DNA of 64,000 bases from Eunapius fragilis (GCA_963681505.1 OY811979.1:6767332-6831331); one strand, 5' to 3'. Numbered from the stretch's first letter, positions 1 to 11,889 are shown. Numbers and translations: made by a program. Notes: generated by a model not told the origin, from the letters alone.

Positions 1-1298
1 CAGCCCTTGCAGTAGCTTGCCACATCGCGGTGCACCCCTGGCCAGTGGAACCTTTGCAGTATATGCGGTCCGCCGTTTTACGCTTCCCCATGCAGATGGC
101 CAGCTGTAGGACACTGTGTGCAAGATTTAACACAGCCTTACGAAATTTCTTGGGTAGAACTAGCTGTTCCTCGGCCAAGTCTTCACCCGCTCCACCAGCT
201 GCATGTTTTCTTCTGTGGTACAGCAATCCATCTTTCTTGAAATAGTTGCTTGACCGGTCATCCTCCGCCCCAGAAACAGCTTTTCTAACGGCTACAAGCG
301 TTGGGTCCGCTTCCTGGGATGCTCTAAGTTCCTCTGCCGATGACCCAAGGACATCATCCGTTTCGGGCCTCTGCTGCCCAGCGGTGTCAAGCTCCAGTTC
401 TGCCGTTTGGAGGTTCCTTCTCCCTCTACGCTTTTGTTGTCTGGTCTGCTTCGGTCTTGAGTAGCCCCCTTCAAAAATGCAGTCATCCATCTCGTTCCAC
501 AAGTCCCAAACTTCCCCTTCTGTGCTCGTAGAACTGCTCTCCACCGCCACTGGATTTGGGCTGACCACACTCTTCTGTTCGTTCGAGCGCTCCTCCTGCT
601 CCTTGCTCACCTTGGCTGCTTCCTTGCTCTTGTAGTCACCATGTACGCCCGCTGTTCACCTGGGGAAGTGGTCCTCGGAGCTATCTTCATTCCAAGTAAT
701 TTACCCAGTTCGCTGACGTCAGTGCCCAATAGTATCGATGTGGGTAGAGTATCCGACACGGCAGCGACCGCTTGAATGTAGCGTCCCTCCAACTCAATCC
801 TAACATTGCACAACAGGTACAATGCAGAGTCACCATGCACACATCTCACCACCATGCCATCCCCTTCCAGCAGCTGGTCCTTCTTGTAATAGTCGCCCCA
901 GAAACGGTTTCCCTGACCGCGGCTACAAGCGTTGGGTCCTCTTCCTGGGATGCTCTAAGTTCCTCTGCCGATGACCCAAGGACATAATCCACGGATTATT
1001 GAACACATATGCATGATACCACCATCAGAGATAATATATTATCTCTGATGGGTTAGCCACCCACACACCCACACCACATGCACACAGTTCCAGTTCAAGT
1101 CTTGAACTCTCCAGTTCCACTATCATGTTGGACTATCTTGCTGTCAAGGACATCAAACTTGGATCTGCCTACAGAAGCACCAACCGACAGAAACGTTTGC
1201 AACACGTGCACAATGTTTAGACTGAAAATTCCGATGCAGACATTTCCATTTAAACCCCATCAAGCACGTAGCAGCGTCATGTGCAGCCAATTACATTT
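1..1298 (-). mobile_element. Truncated Gmr1-like (Ty3/gypsy) copy at contig end
   Basis: The minus strand encodes the C-terminal part of a retroviral-type aspartic protease (607-855, motif ILLGTDVSELGKLLG), then a charged linker and the start of the integrase zinc-binding region. The whole 1298 bases match 60769-62067 with one visible difference: a single missing G near position 625, which shifts the frame after the protease. The match stops exactly where the N run begins. It may be a second genomic copy, but an assembly duplicate or allele is as likely. The plus-strand ORFs here are antisense shadows. Confidence 0.8.
1022..1051. repeat. Perfect 30-bp palindrome (left copy)
   Basis: The half-site CCATCAGAGATAATA is followed directly by its exact reverse complement with no loop. 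It lies upstream of the retroelement coding region relative to its minus-strand orientation. The same palindrome occurs at 61791-61820 in the duplicated copy. Confidence 0.9.
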
Positions 1299-1498
1299 NN
1301 NNNNNNNNNNNNNNNNNNNNNNNNNNNNNNNNNNNNNNNNNNNNNNNNNNNNNNNNNNNNNNNNNNNNNNNNNNNNNNNNNNNNNNNNNNNNNNNNNNNN
1401 NNNNNNNNNNNNNNNNNNNNNNNNNNNNNNNNNNNNNNNNNNNNNNNNNNNNNNNNNNNNNNNNNNNNNNNNNNNNNNNNNNNNNNNNNNNNNNNNNN
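1299..1498. other. Assembly gap (200 N)
   Basis: Exactly 200 unknown bases. The round length suggests a scaffolding placeholder rather than a measured distance, so sequence on the two sides need not be adjacent. Confidence 0.97.
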
Positions 1499-2520
1499 AT
1501 TCAACTCATGTACCTCATCTCTTGACAATCAATCAGCACATGGACACACTAATTTTAATTTTTCATGTATATATTGGTTGTGGAAGCATATACGCTAGCA
1601 TAGCTACGTCCCAAGCAAACTGACATGCTAATTATATGGTATTTATACTAAGCATTACACATTTGTACATATAACCTTTTGCACATTACCTTCCAAAAAA
1701 AACCTTGAACACATTTATGTTTGGCCTATGCCACCTAGCACAGCATGTCAGGATACATTGTCAGAGAAGCCAGCTAGAGCTGAAGTGTTATGTCAACAGT
1801 TACAGGTGTTAATGTAGCATCTGAAGCAAAGCATCAGCATGCTGAGGCAGGCATGAAGTGTTAATCCCTAGCCTGCATGACATGTGATACCAGGAGCAGT
1901 ACTCACAACCAGTTTAGAACCACCCCCCCATAAAAAACCCCTGCGCTCCCTTACCATTGTTATACTGCTATTGTGTGGTATTATATTGAGGGGTGTTCAT
2001 ACACAGAATGTCTGCATTTAGGTCACATTCAATGTGGCAACATTTATCGAGCCACCTAGTGCTACTCTAATGTCTGCTACAGGCATTGTGAAAAGTTTGT
2101 TTTTATAACAATATCTACCTCTTCATCTTCATCACTCAAAAGCCACTTTTTGGGAAGATCAGTACTTTCACCCTTACTTTTATCCTTTATTTCATTAGCC
2201 CCAACACACCAGCCATTAGTGTCAACAGGGATTGCTAACATTCTAGTGCGTACTTTGTCAGCCAACCATTCGTGTGTGCATCTTCAACAACCTTTTCCTG
2301 TATGTTTTATTGCTATTTAGTGTCTTTTCAAGCCTCACACAATACACCCTGCTCTTGGTTCAAAGAGACAAAACCAGAGTCATTAAATTTACATTATACA
2401 TCAGAATGCTCAGTTATTTCACCACAGTACTTGTTACAGCATACAGTATTACATACATGGACTCACCGTCTTCTTATTCTCCAGCACTTGGGAGGCAGTG
2501 TTTAGATCAGACCCAGACTA
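1499..2520. other. No recognisable gene
   Basis: AT-rich sequence without a recognisable domain. A 62-codon minus-strand ORF at 2077-2265 is rich in Asp, Glu and Lys but has no identifiable family or clear splice context. I do not call it a gene. Confidence 0.6.
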
Positions 2521-3163
2521 TTAAGCCCTTTTAACTGCTCTTCTTGTTTCATTATGATCAAGGTAGCGTTTGTGCTCACCAACCCGCTTGGATTCAGGGG
2601 ATTTTTGGTACCACCGTGCTCTTTCTGCATCTCGCTTCGATCCCAGGTCTGCGTCGTCTTTTCTTGCTCGCTTCATCTCACGGTCTTTTTCGTACCGCGC
2701 CCGTCCAGCGTCTCGCATGGTCATCATCAGAGCTACAGTTTGAAGAGAATATACAAATTATAATAGGATGACGAGGGTCTGTACCTTGCTCTTTTCCTGA
2801 CTCGATTCACTTCAGGATCTCTTCTATTTCTTTGCTCGCTTCGTTGCGGGGTCTTTTTCGTACCGTGCCCCGTCCAGCGTCTTGAATGGGTCATCATCAT
2901 AGCTACAGTAAGAAGCAAGTATATACATGTAGATAGATGTGAAGATACAATTTAAAATAGGATGACGAGGGTCTGTACCTTGCCCTTTTCCTGACCCGAT
3001 TCACTTCACGATTTCTTCTGTACCGTTGTCGTTCGTCGGCTCACTTCTGCTCAGAATTCGCCTGGTAACGTTTATCGGCTTTTGCTTTGTTTGCCACCGG
3101 ACTACGTTCATGCTTTGCTCACATTTTACCGATCTCTTTGAGATTTTTTTTTGACGCTTAGGC
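2521..3163 (-). pseudogene. Tandemly repeated Lys/Arg-rich coding fragment
   Basis: The minus strand reads a very basic, Arg/Lys/Asp/Glu-rich protein in at least three related units (about 2640-2735, 2768-2915 and 2945-3163). Each contains a variant of RDPEVNRVRKRARYRPSSS or ARYEKDxxxKRARK. The first unit could start at the ATG ending at 3163 (MPKRQKK), but it needs a frame change near 3050. Short basic heptad-like runs of this type are common at the N-termini of Helitron-like and other transposon proteins in invertebrates. That assignment is inference, and the repeated units could also be real short exons of an unknown gene. Confidence 0.45.
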
Positions 3164-4140
3164 ATGTTTCACTACCATATTAGAACACACTATACAATAT
3201 GCACACACGAAAAACGAACGCGTGCAAGATCACGTGCTAAGTAAAAGCGTGATTCAAATGGTTATTGACCTCCAGGGGCAATACATCGAAGTTCCAATAG
3301 CAATTTGTATAGACGAAAGCCCGACAACATATGGGTCCAAGCATTTAGTTACGATCCTTATCCATCTGTCCATCCGCAAGTATGCTTCATTTATTATAAA
3401 TCGGCAAAAATACACCCACGCACACTCTTTATTAATTTATATCGAAACTGATATAAACAATATAGTTTCAGTATTCACACAGGATGAAACGTCGCATCGA
3501 GCACTACATTTTGGTGCAAATATCATTTTCCCCCGCTTTTCCTAACTTGAGTTAGGTTTGACGAAAGGAAGGAGAAGGAGAAGAAGAAGAAGGAGAAGAA
3601 GGAGAAAAAAAATGGCGGATTCGAGGGATCGACTATACCGTCTGGAGACAACGGCAGGGTTGCGAACATCGCGCGTTAGACTATAGATGCAGCGTGTTTT
3701 GGGCAGATTTTATAGCGACTGGCAAGTGGCTACGAAGCGTATATTCTTTTTTCTAACGCTCGATCGAAAACCACGCCTACGGAGCCAATCCTACATAGGA
3801 CCTACTACCGTAGGTCCTGATATGGATATCGTAAGGGAGAGGTGGTACTTCACGCTGATAATACCAAGCACAGACAAATTCTCAGGAACGTCGGCATGCC
3901 GCATTGTCAACTATACACATTTAGGTATACAGAAACACCATTTAGGTCCAGCCATACTTTTTTTCCACCACACAATAAAGGGTTTTGCTTTTCTATGAAT
4001 AATGCGGTATTAGTAGCTTTATTCGGTCACATAGCCTAGATGGAACACCACATATACCAGCTCCAGAAACTTTGCAGAACTTGTGGAAAACATTTGGTGG
4101 CTAGAGAGATCAAAAGGAGAGCATTCATGAGAGGGGGTTT
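3164..4140. other. Intergenic, with purine-rich tract
   Basis: No supported gene. A strand-asymmetric GAA/GGA tract lies at about 3563-3612. It runs into an ATG (3613) reading MADSRDRLYRLETTA before a weak GT donor, a possible first exon that I cannot confirm. A short inverted repeat (AGGACCTAC, 4-base loop) sits near 3795-3820. Confidence 0.5.
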
Positions 4141-4144
4141 ATAA

Positions 4145-4800
4145 TGGGTACATGAGGGCAAGGGGTCCAGCTGCTTACTGTGGGAACATGGGGCAGGGGT
4201 CCAGCTGCTTATAGTAGGTACTTTGGGGCATGTGCAGGGGTCCAGCTACTTAGTGAGTACATAGGGGCAGAGAGTACAGTGAGTACACAGGGGCAGGGGT
4301 CCAGCTGTTTACAGTGGGTACATGGGGGCATGGGTACATGGGGGAGGGGGTCCAGCTGCTTGCAGTTGGTACATGAGGGTAGTCATATGTGGGGGCAGGG
4401 CTTACAGTGGGTACATTTGCAAGGGGGCCAGTTGCTTAGTGGGTACACCGGGGCAGGGGTCCAGCTGCTTACTGTGGTACATGGGGGCAAGGGGGCCAGT
4501 TGCTTAGTGGGTACATGGGGGCAAGGGGGTCCAGCTGCTTACTGTGGTACATGGGGGCAAGGGGGCCAGTTGCTTACAGTGGGTACATGGGGGCAAGGGG
4601 GCGTGGATATATGGGGGAGGGGGTCCAGCTGCTCACAGTTGGTACATGAGGGTACGCATATGTGGGGAAGGGGGTTCAGCTGCTTACACAGTGGGTACAT
4701 GTGGGCAGGGGGTCCAGCTGCCACAGTGGACTCATGGGGTAGGGGTTCCAGTTGCTTACAGTGGGTACACGACGGCAGGGGGTCCAGCTGCATAAGCGGA
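4145..4800. repeat. Minisatellite, about 36-40 bp unit
   Basis: Roughly 17 imperfect head-to-tail units built around GTACATGGGGGCA and GGTCCAGCTGCTTAC. Unit length varies, and some units carry GGTACATGAGGGT instead. Open frames run through the array on both strands only because the unit lacks stops; they are not genes. The reverse complement of the same unit forms a separate array at 33035-33490. Confidence 0.93.
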
Positions 4801-5439
4801 GTGCAGGACCTTTATCCTCTGAGGGGTAGGGGGGGGGGGGTGTTCATTCGAACTCTCCGAACCTACCCTGACTACGGGCCTGAATACCACCTCATTACCA
4901 TGTCTGTCACCTTAAATACATGTACCAACTCTATATTCCACTTCCCCATACAGCGTACATCACCTTTTCTCACATGTATGTCTCAAACACCAACATACCA
5001 CCTCCACACACCACCACCACACACACCATATACATGTACATCATCACACGCTTACATCACATGTTTCAAGCTTTCTCTGCAGTTCTCTTCAAGTCAGCAG
5101 TTCTGGTCTGGAGTTGGGGCAGGTTAGTTTCCATGACTACCACACTCTTAAGGATATTCTATCGGAACACATTTGCCTCTGACTTGGGTACTTTGGACTT
5201 CGGAGAGGCCAGTAAGGACTCTGTCCATCCACATCACCCTGTTCTCCTATTAGCCGGCCACAGATCAGGGAGTGTGGATCAGAGACAGACCACTCCCTCA
5301 TCTGAGCGTTCAGCAACAGAGGGGAGGAGGAGAGGAAATATTATTAAGTGAGAGCTCATTCTGCACAACCAACACAGAAGGGTTTGTTGGTTGAGGCAAT
5401 TATGTACCTTTGGTTCCCAACTTTACACTAACACAATGT

Positions 5440-5585
5440 TATTAAACCACTCCCACCACTACCACTACCTACACACCATCAATACCACCATCATCACCCC
5501 ATCCCTACCACCATCCCCATCACACCATTCTCACCATCACCAGAACCACCACTACTACCACCATCTCCACCACTTCTACCCACTG
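5440..5585. repeat. CCA/CAT-rich low-complexity tract
   Basis: Imperfect ACC, CAC and CAT triplets over about 145 bases. Apparent His/Pro-rich ORFs here are low complexity. Confidence 0.8.
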
Positions 5586-5667
5586 CTGCCACATATGTAC
5601 CTTGTATGGTATAAGCTTGCCCCTCTTTTAGTTCAGTTTCTTCTTAGCAGCCACACAAATCCTCAGA

Positions 5668-5818
5668 TCTTGCTTCTCACACTGCACCCTAAGTGTCTGC
5701 CAGTCCACTGCATATGGTCTTCTTCATGGCACCACCATAGCTGTCCAGGCCTTCACAGAACAGCTCCCCATCCGCCAGAGCTTTGAACAGCCTGTGCTCT
5801 GGGACCACAGAGAGCTGG
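5668..5818 (+). CDS. Candidate internal exon, unknown protein
   Basis: An open segment runs from a plausible acceptor (ATCCTCAG) to a strong GTGAGT donor at 5819. It encodes a residue mix typical of a folded protein, including AYGLLHGTTIAVQAFTEQLP and SFEQPVLWDHREL. The Ser/Cys-containing N-terminal part depends on acceptor choice. I do not recognise the family and found no certain neighbouring exons; the candidate at 8762-8901 on the same strand could belong to the same gene. Confidence 0.4.
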
Positions 5819-6321
5819 TGAGTAAGAGGAAGGAGGGGGGAGGAGGTGACAAGGGTGTGAGGAGGTGACAAGAGGGTTAAGGTACATTTATTACCTGGGT
5901 AATTAGGTTCTCTGTGAACTTAAGAGTTCGTGTCAACTATGCTTCACATCTACCACCAAATAACGGCAAAATGTCAAAAACCAGTGAGAGAACCTCTCAC
6001 ATATGAAAACTTACCCATGTAGGTACTACGAGGTGATCTTCCATTAATGGAAATGTAACTCCATTTTTTAAAAGGCAGGGAACACTGGTAACATGGAGAT
6101 ATATGTGTTAAGTTATTGATCTCATTAAAAGATTATCTCTATGACATGATATTATTACCTCAGTGCACATACATACAACACATATACATTCATGTACCAC
6201 ACATATGGGCACACACCTGATGTATAGACTGTAGCCAGCAGGAGGGAAATAGAAACCTTCATACTGTTATTGCAGAATAACATATACAAGCACACACATA
6301 CACACACATGCAAACGTGCAA

Positions 6322-6392
<71 letters not shown>
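6322..6392. repeat. (CA)n microsatellite
   Basis: About 35 uninterrupted CA units on the plus strand. On the minus strand the TG run begins at the 3' edge of a candidate exon (6393-6487), so the repeat itself supplies the GT donor. Confidence 0.95.
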
Positions 6393-6394
<2 letters not shown>

Positions 6395-6487
6395 ACGCCA
6401 CACAGCCGCCGTGCTTGCCTTTGACGTCGTAAATCAGCAGGTGCACGTCACCCTTCCGGTTGGTGGTACCAAGCATGAAGGAGTCAT
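6393..6487 (-). CDS. Candidate internal exon, unknown protein
   Basis: On the minus strand an acceptor (TTCTTTGTAG) is followed by an open exon encoding DDSFMLGTTNRKGDVHLLIY, then DVKGKHGGCVAW. It ends at a donor formed by the first GT of a long TG repeat. The alternating hydrophobic pattern suggests beta-strands, as in a propeller or WD-like protein, but I cannot name it. The candidate exon at 8052-8194 on the same strand may be an upstream exon of the same gene. Confidence 0.45.
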
Positions 6488-6553
6488 CTACAAAGAACGG
6501 GACCATTCGTCAACACCACTACACCGAACATTCATGGTGCTGTTCCAGTAAAT

Positions 6554-7928
6554 AACTGCACACGGGATGGGGGGGGGAGGGGGGGGGGAGGGGGATGAAC
6601 AGACCCCTGTAACCCGTAGCCATAATTCAATAACAAACTTAGCCCTCTGGTTATTCATTTTATGAAGGTATGTCATTTAAAATTAAGCCATAATTCCTTC
6701 ACAAAGATCTTAACCCTGATCATTTATAAAATTACGGAGTATATTATAAGTGACTTCATTTAAGGTAGGAAATCCCATGTTTCAAAACCAAGTAAGAGTA
6801 TTATGGTTGGATAGATGACAATTAGGCGATTGCAAATATGCTATTGTTTTTGTCAAAATGTTAACGTAGGATGCGTTATTTGACATCTAAAAATTGGGAC
6901 GCCATATTCCAAATAGTTAGGACATTAGCGTTTCGGAAATAAGTTACGAACGCCATTAATACCGTATATCTAACTATCAGTAACTATCAGCATTTTCCCT
7001 GGAACGGGGGGGGGTGGGGGAGGGGCATGTGCTAACGTAACCACACCCTTACGTTATATATGATGTGCAATTTCTAATTGCGAGTAAATAGCCCAAGTCA
7101 TAGCCACTGGTATGTGTTTTTATAGTCTATGCTGAACGTGTGTGTGTGTGTGTTTGTGCGCGCGTAAGTGCTGAGTGTGTGTATGTGTGTTTGTGCGCGC
7201 GTACCTGCTGATCATGAGTGTGTATGTGTGTTGGCGCGCGTACCTTCTGAGTGTGTGTGTGTGTGTGTGTGCGCGCGCGCGATTGTTTGTGTTTGTATAA
7301 TGTGCGCTAGCTAGTGGCTGGTATGTCTTGCGCGTGTGGAGTGTTTTATAAGCAGTTTACGTTGCTGCATGAGAAACTACACTGACCAAACGGACTATTT
7401 CCATGCGCAGTACCGGCGTGTCGATAGTACACGGAAGATGATATGTGTATAGTTATTACCCATCACCAGTAAATAAAATGTTATAATTTTGAAATGTATG
7501 TTTTGCCAGCAATGTATATGGCACCGTTGCTTATGTTCGTTGTTCTTGAAGAATCTAGCGGTTAGCGTACAAGATATTTATTGTCATCTGTAGGGGTGTA
7601 TAATTAACTAATGGAATAGCCAATTCTAAAGACTAAGACGTTGGACGCCGTTATGCGTACACCTGCAGCTGTAAGTTCCCGCTTTCCTTTCAATTGAAAA
7701 CCAATACTCCACTCATAGCTATATGCCCCTAGGCACGAAGTGTGTAACAGTTTGACACAAATTGGTAAACACATAAAAAGTAGTGTCAGGCTTTCTGGAA
7801 ACATAGAAACATATACTTTTTGAGCCACTTGGGTTGTCTTGATGCCTGCATGGTGGACAATATACATTTATAGCCTGACAACAAGCTACATACACGTATG
7901 TATATTCTTATGCAGACTGATGGAGTAG
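6554..7928. other. Intergenic, no gene seen
   Basis: Contains G-rich homopolymer runs (6568-6594, 7004-7024) and imperfect TG/CG-rich simple repeats (about 7136-7285). No coding segment is recognisable. Confidence 0.6.

Positions 7929-7977
<49 letters not shown>
7929..7977. repeat. (CA)n microsatellite
   Basis: About 24 CA units followed by a related CAACACACACAC tail. Confidence 0.95.
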
Positions 7978-7978
<1 letters not shown>

Positions 7979-8051
7979 CACACACACGTGTGAACTGTGC
8001 AATGTGTAAGACAACCTTCAGGAATTATGTATAGCTCCCATCCGTACTCAC

Positions 8052-8194
8052 CCTAGGAAAGGATACTGGCACAGCTATGGGTGTGGCAGTGGACAGAGGC
8101 TTGGAGGAGGTGGTGTCTGCAATGAGGAGTCTGTCCCTGTTGGTGGCCTCACTCCTCAAGGCTTGTGTGGAGTAGACTGGGACATGTAACCAGC
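8052..8194 (-). CDS. Candidate internal exon, unknown protein
   Basis: The minus strand has an acceptor (CTCTCCAG), an open 143-bp exon and a strong GTGAGT donor. The product includes WLHVPVYSTQALRSEATNRD and RLLIADTTSSKPL, ending in VPVSFPR. A second open minus-strand stretch about 80 bp upstream (8271-8360, containing RYTLTTEHHMVPILQALEGE) may be the preceding exon. The family is not recognised. Codon texture and splice signals support a real gene with the exon at 6393-6487. Confidence 0.45.
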
Positions 8195-8673
8195 CTGGAG
8201 AGAGTGTCTGGGTCGTGAGTTTGGGTTCACTCTGGGTCTGGTTGTTGTGTCAAGGGTTGCCCCCCCTCCCCTTCGAGGGCTTGCAGAATGGGAACCATGT
8301 GGTGCTCGGTAGTCAGGGTGTACCTCTCATCCCTCCCCTCATGGGAGGAGGGCCTGGTAGCTGGCACAGCGTGTCTGAAGCAGGCACCTAGTGATAGAGG
8401 TGCAGACAGGGAAATGGAATAAGATGAGAGGGAGGGAGAGGTTATGCATGCAGAGGATCCTCCCCATCATGTAGTGTATGTTGTAATTAGCTGTAGAGAA
8501 TTTTGTTATGTAAGCTTATATATATGTTGGGTACTTCCCCTATTGTACATGTATACATGCTACAATTTGGCCCCCCTCTAATTAAGATATGCATATATCA
8601 ATATACATCTACACACATTCCAGAAGTATACTGTCAGTGGTTTGTGGTACTGGACATGTTTATTATTACGCTA

Positions 8674-8799
8674 TCTTTGCATTCATCTGTTGCTGCAGGA
8701 AAGAGAGTTCTCAGCTGCCTTTGACCTGCATGGAACTCTTTGCATTCATCTGTTGCTGCAGGAAAGAGAGTTCTCAGCTGCCTTTGACCTGCATGGAAC
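8674..8799. repeat. 63-bp perfect tandem duplication spanning a splice acceptor
   Basis: Two adjacent copies of a 63-bp unit (8674-8736, 8737-8799) without visible differences. Each copy carries a TGTTGCTGCAG acceptor and the first codons of the exon at 8762-8901. The unit is a multiple of three. Confidence 0.93.
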
Positions 8800-8901
8800 A
8801 GTGTATGAGCTGGTTCAGCTGTTACAGTTGCCAGCCAGGACGCTGCTCACCCCTCCTCACCACACCCACTCCCATCGAAGGCACCACTGTTCCCCAGATG
8901 G
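8762..8901 (+). CDS. Candidate exon, paralogous to 63502-63605
   Basis: Acceptor TGCTGCAG, an open 140-bp exon and a GTAATA donor. The product begins EREFSAAFDLHG and continues TVYELVQLLQLPARTLL. The core is shared, at protein and DNA level, with a minus-strand exon at 63502-63605 (TVYELVQLLKLTARTLL), so this is a multi-copy gene family or a processed or duplicated fragment. The leucine-rich stretch looks helical. I do not recognise the family. The duplicated acceptor upstream gives two possible start points for the exon. Confidence 0.5.
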
Positions 8902-9499
8902 GTAATATACTGTGGACACTTTCTTAGGCTTTGATTGGCTGGCTGCTCCCATTCTCTTGAGCTGCTCAAGCAAAGTACCACTAGCCAATGAAACTATATT
9001 GAACCACATTTTTCACACAGACACATCGCACCACTGCAGTCTTCATTATTTATGTTTTTATTTGTTAATTTGAAAATTAGCTCAGTGCCAGTGGGCAGGG
9101 TTAGCTAAGACAAATGAAAGCTCAGGTAGGGTTTTATAAAAGCCATGTTATTTTACAAAAGCAAAGCCAACATCACTACTTTACAAAAGACAAAACGATC
9201 CCCCCCCCCCCCAGCCCTAGTATAATACTGTGGTATGTACGTTTAAGCCTTGGGCAACCATATAGCTATTCACATGTATATTCATATTTTGCTCCCTCCC
9301 TTTTTTTTTTGTCATTGACTACAGTAGTCATGCATGCACAGTGTGATGTCATTTCAGAACAGGCATATAAGTACTGTGCTTTCATCCCACCAGTATATAT
9401 ATATGACACCATCATTACAAAAATAAAAACTTAACCCAATTCACATGGTCCTGTACTTAATTTTAATTTTACTTTGTGTCAGATTTCACGTGGACTAAT
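8902..9499. other. Intergenic, no gene seen
   Basis: AT-rich sequence with a short C run (9200-9213) and a T run (9301-9310). Probably upstream of the receptor-like gene beginning at 9500. Confidence 0.5.
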
Positions 9500-10190
9500 A
9501 TGCAACCCGCATTGAGAATTGTGTTCGTATTAGGTGAGTTTGGCGAATAGATAGTTATCTGTAATTTATGGTGTGGTGGTGTAATGCAATACAGTGTCTC
9601 CGCATGCTAAAATTCAAGAACTGTGGTCGTTTGAAGTTTAACGCGGCTAGTATTCTAGATTTTTTTTTCAATGGTACCCAATAGCCGTACATATGACACA
9701 GCCAGGCATAGCTAATTAAGACAGCAACTCTAGTCTTCAGGAATTCCCATTGTACATTGTATGACGCTGAGAGTATATTCCGCTCCTCAGAGGAAAGCTC
9801 TTTTCCATCAAGCATTATCTGTTGGGGGGGGGGGGGGGGGGGGCATTCACCACGTATAATGCAACACACGCAGTCTGCTGAGGTCTGGGGACCTGACCTT
9901 TCCAACCTTGGGACTAATCTCACTCAGAACTAACTACCTATAGGATTTGATAGTGCAAATTGGGTTGTCATGGAGATGCAGTTCTTCCAGGAAGTGAAGA
10001 AAGATCAGGTGACGTAGCTCCACATGCTGTATGCACAGATATGGAAGATAAGCCCGCCTGTCTGTACAGCCTTTGTGGTAAGCAGGGTGAAAAATGTTAT
10101 ATAGTTTTTCCTGGGGGACCCCTTCATGTGCTGCATTCTTGGCCCACTCACCGCCTTACTTTAACTTCCTTCAACACTGCTGGACTGCAG

Positions 10191-10443
10191 GTCACCACAT
10201 CAGGGGACCCTATGGAAGGTCACACATACACAGCCACCTGCAACATCTCTGCCACTCCAGTGGTTGGGGCCACCTTTAACCTCACGCTGGCACTGGTTTG
10301 GACCAGCAGCAGTCTGAGGTGGTTAACACTTCAAACGTCACCGCTGTGAAGCAGGCGTCTGAGGACTCGTATGCCCTCACCGTGACGTTTGCGCCTCTCC
10401 TTACCTCACATGCTGGTCAATACCGGTGCACGGCCAAGTTTTT
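10191..10443 (+). pseudogene. Ig-like domain exon with frameshift
   Basis: The exon starts after CTGCAG and encodes an Ig-type strand pattern: Cys in YTATCNIS, Trp in LALVW, then after a one-base frame change EVVNTSNVTAVKQ and the terminal HAGQYRC signature of Ig domains. Several N-glycosylation sequons (NIS, NLT, NTS, NVT) fit an extracellular domain. It ends at a GTAGTG donor. The frame break near 10312 lies in a CAG-repeat stretch. Confidence 0.65.
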
Positions 10444-11889
10444 GTAGTGATATATCTCATGTCACAGATTGGAAATGATAAACACAAATGGATTGACCGA
10501 AATGAAGCCATGTTTGTTTGTATTGAAATGCAACTGTACACATAGTATTATATTCAAGTCTCAGCCGAATAATATCCTGGTCGTGCAAATATAGAATCGC
10601 AGCCGTGCTATTGTAGTCTCTGTAGTCATTTATTTTGTTATCTCGGATTAAACAGCAAATCACAGCAAAAAAAAAAAAGACGCAAATCACATTTTGATTC
10701 CTCAAATAATATGGTATTTTATATCTGTACCAAAACTGTCATCACTTTGGTTCAAATATGAAAAAACAGATCACTTGTGAAATCAAAATATGATTTGCGC
10801 CTTTTTTTGCTGTGAATCGATTGACCGTAGCGAGGCCACATCTCGAATATTATAGAGGAGGGAAATGATGGATTCCAAGCTGGATCCAAATTGAAAGGTT
10901 GTAGTTACCATTGGAGCTCGAAGTTACTAGAATTTATGCGTTAGCCCCCACAAGATATCAGTGTGTGCTCTCTTACATGTAGTTGTAGTTTCACGACTTC
11001 ATTCGATCGATAATTCATGAGATCAGTGGACGGGGACAACCAAGAGGAACCTTCTCTTGGCCATCCCTAATATGATCGCTGTATTACCGTGGTGAAATTG
11101 TTTTATATCCCCAGTGATTCACTGAACAGAACTTTGAAACCATTTACATACATGTCCATATGGGATCGAGGTAGCAAAAAGCGCAGATTTTTTAATTATA
11201 AGAGACAGCTATCTTCTTTACTTACGCACTGAAAATTAGTCTGTGGAGTTACAGACTTACAGTGGCTTGAATTTTTGATTATGCATAATTCCACGCGACA
11301 AACTTTGATGCTCCTTCCTGGAAAATTTTTTATGATATGCACGATGCCCCTTTTTGCTGCCTGAACCCCATACATGTAGGTTATATACAAGTTTTATTGT
11401 GCATTGGTGATAAAGTTATTTTTCAACTGATTTTGATTTATATGCACATATAAACTCCTATTATGCATTATCTAATGTATATGATCTTATTCACTTATGT
11501 AACCATCTACCTACTATGAATCTATTTATTTATCTACTTCGTGGGAGGTAGTCTGATGAGCTGATTCCCATCGCTTTGTCCTGAATACTGCTTGGAGTTA
11601 ATCTAATTAGTGAGCCTTCCATCTTGGGCAGAACCTGTTAAACCATAGATATTTCCATGGTTAAATTAACACGGCTTGTACCTTGGATGACATATGACTT
11701 TATAATCTCTGACTGTTATGCTGTTACTTACTTGTGTGTCGTTCATGTACATTTTGCTATACTCAGTGGTCAAACAACATTTTGCAGTGGCAGGGGAAAC
11801 AGTCCATTGAAATGATTGTGTGTGGGAGGGGGGGGGGGGAATTTTATACGTGTTGTGACTGAACACTGCGTCACTCCCATCTTTCACAC

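Noticed and set aside
1078..1623. 181-codon ORF spanning the N gap
   Set aside because: It is open only because N codons are not read as stops.
4180..5127. 315-codon ORF through the 4-kb minisatellite
   Set aside because: The peptide is a translation of the repeat unit followed by unrelated low-complexity sequence. Opposite-strand frames are equally open, and there are no domains.
6155..6551. ORFs rich in VCVCV or HTHTH at CA/TG repeats (also 7786-7983, 12125-12328, 39602-39886, 47176-47574)
   Set aside because: Translations of microsatellites. Only the short flanking exons at 6393-6487 and 47464-47526 have independent support.
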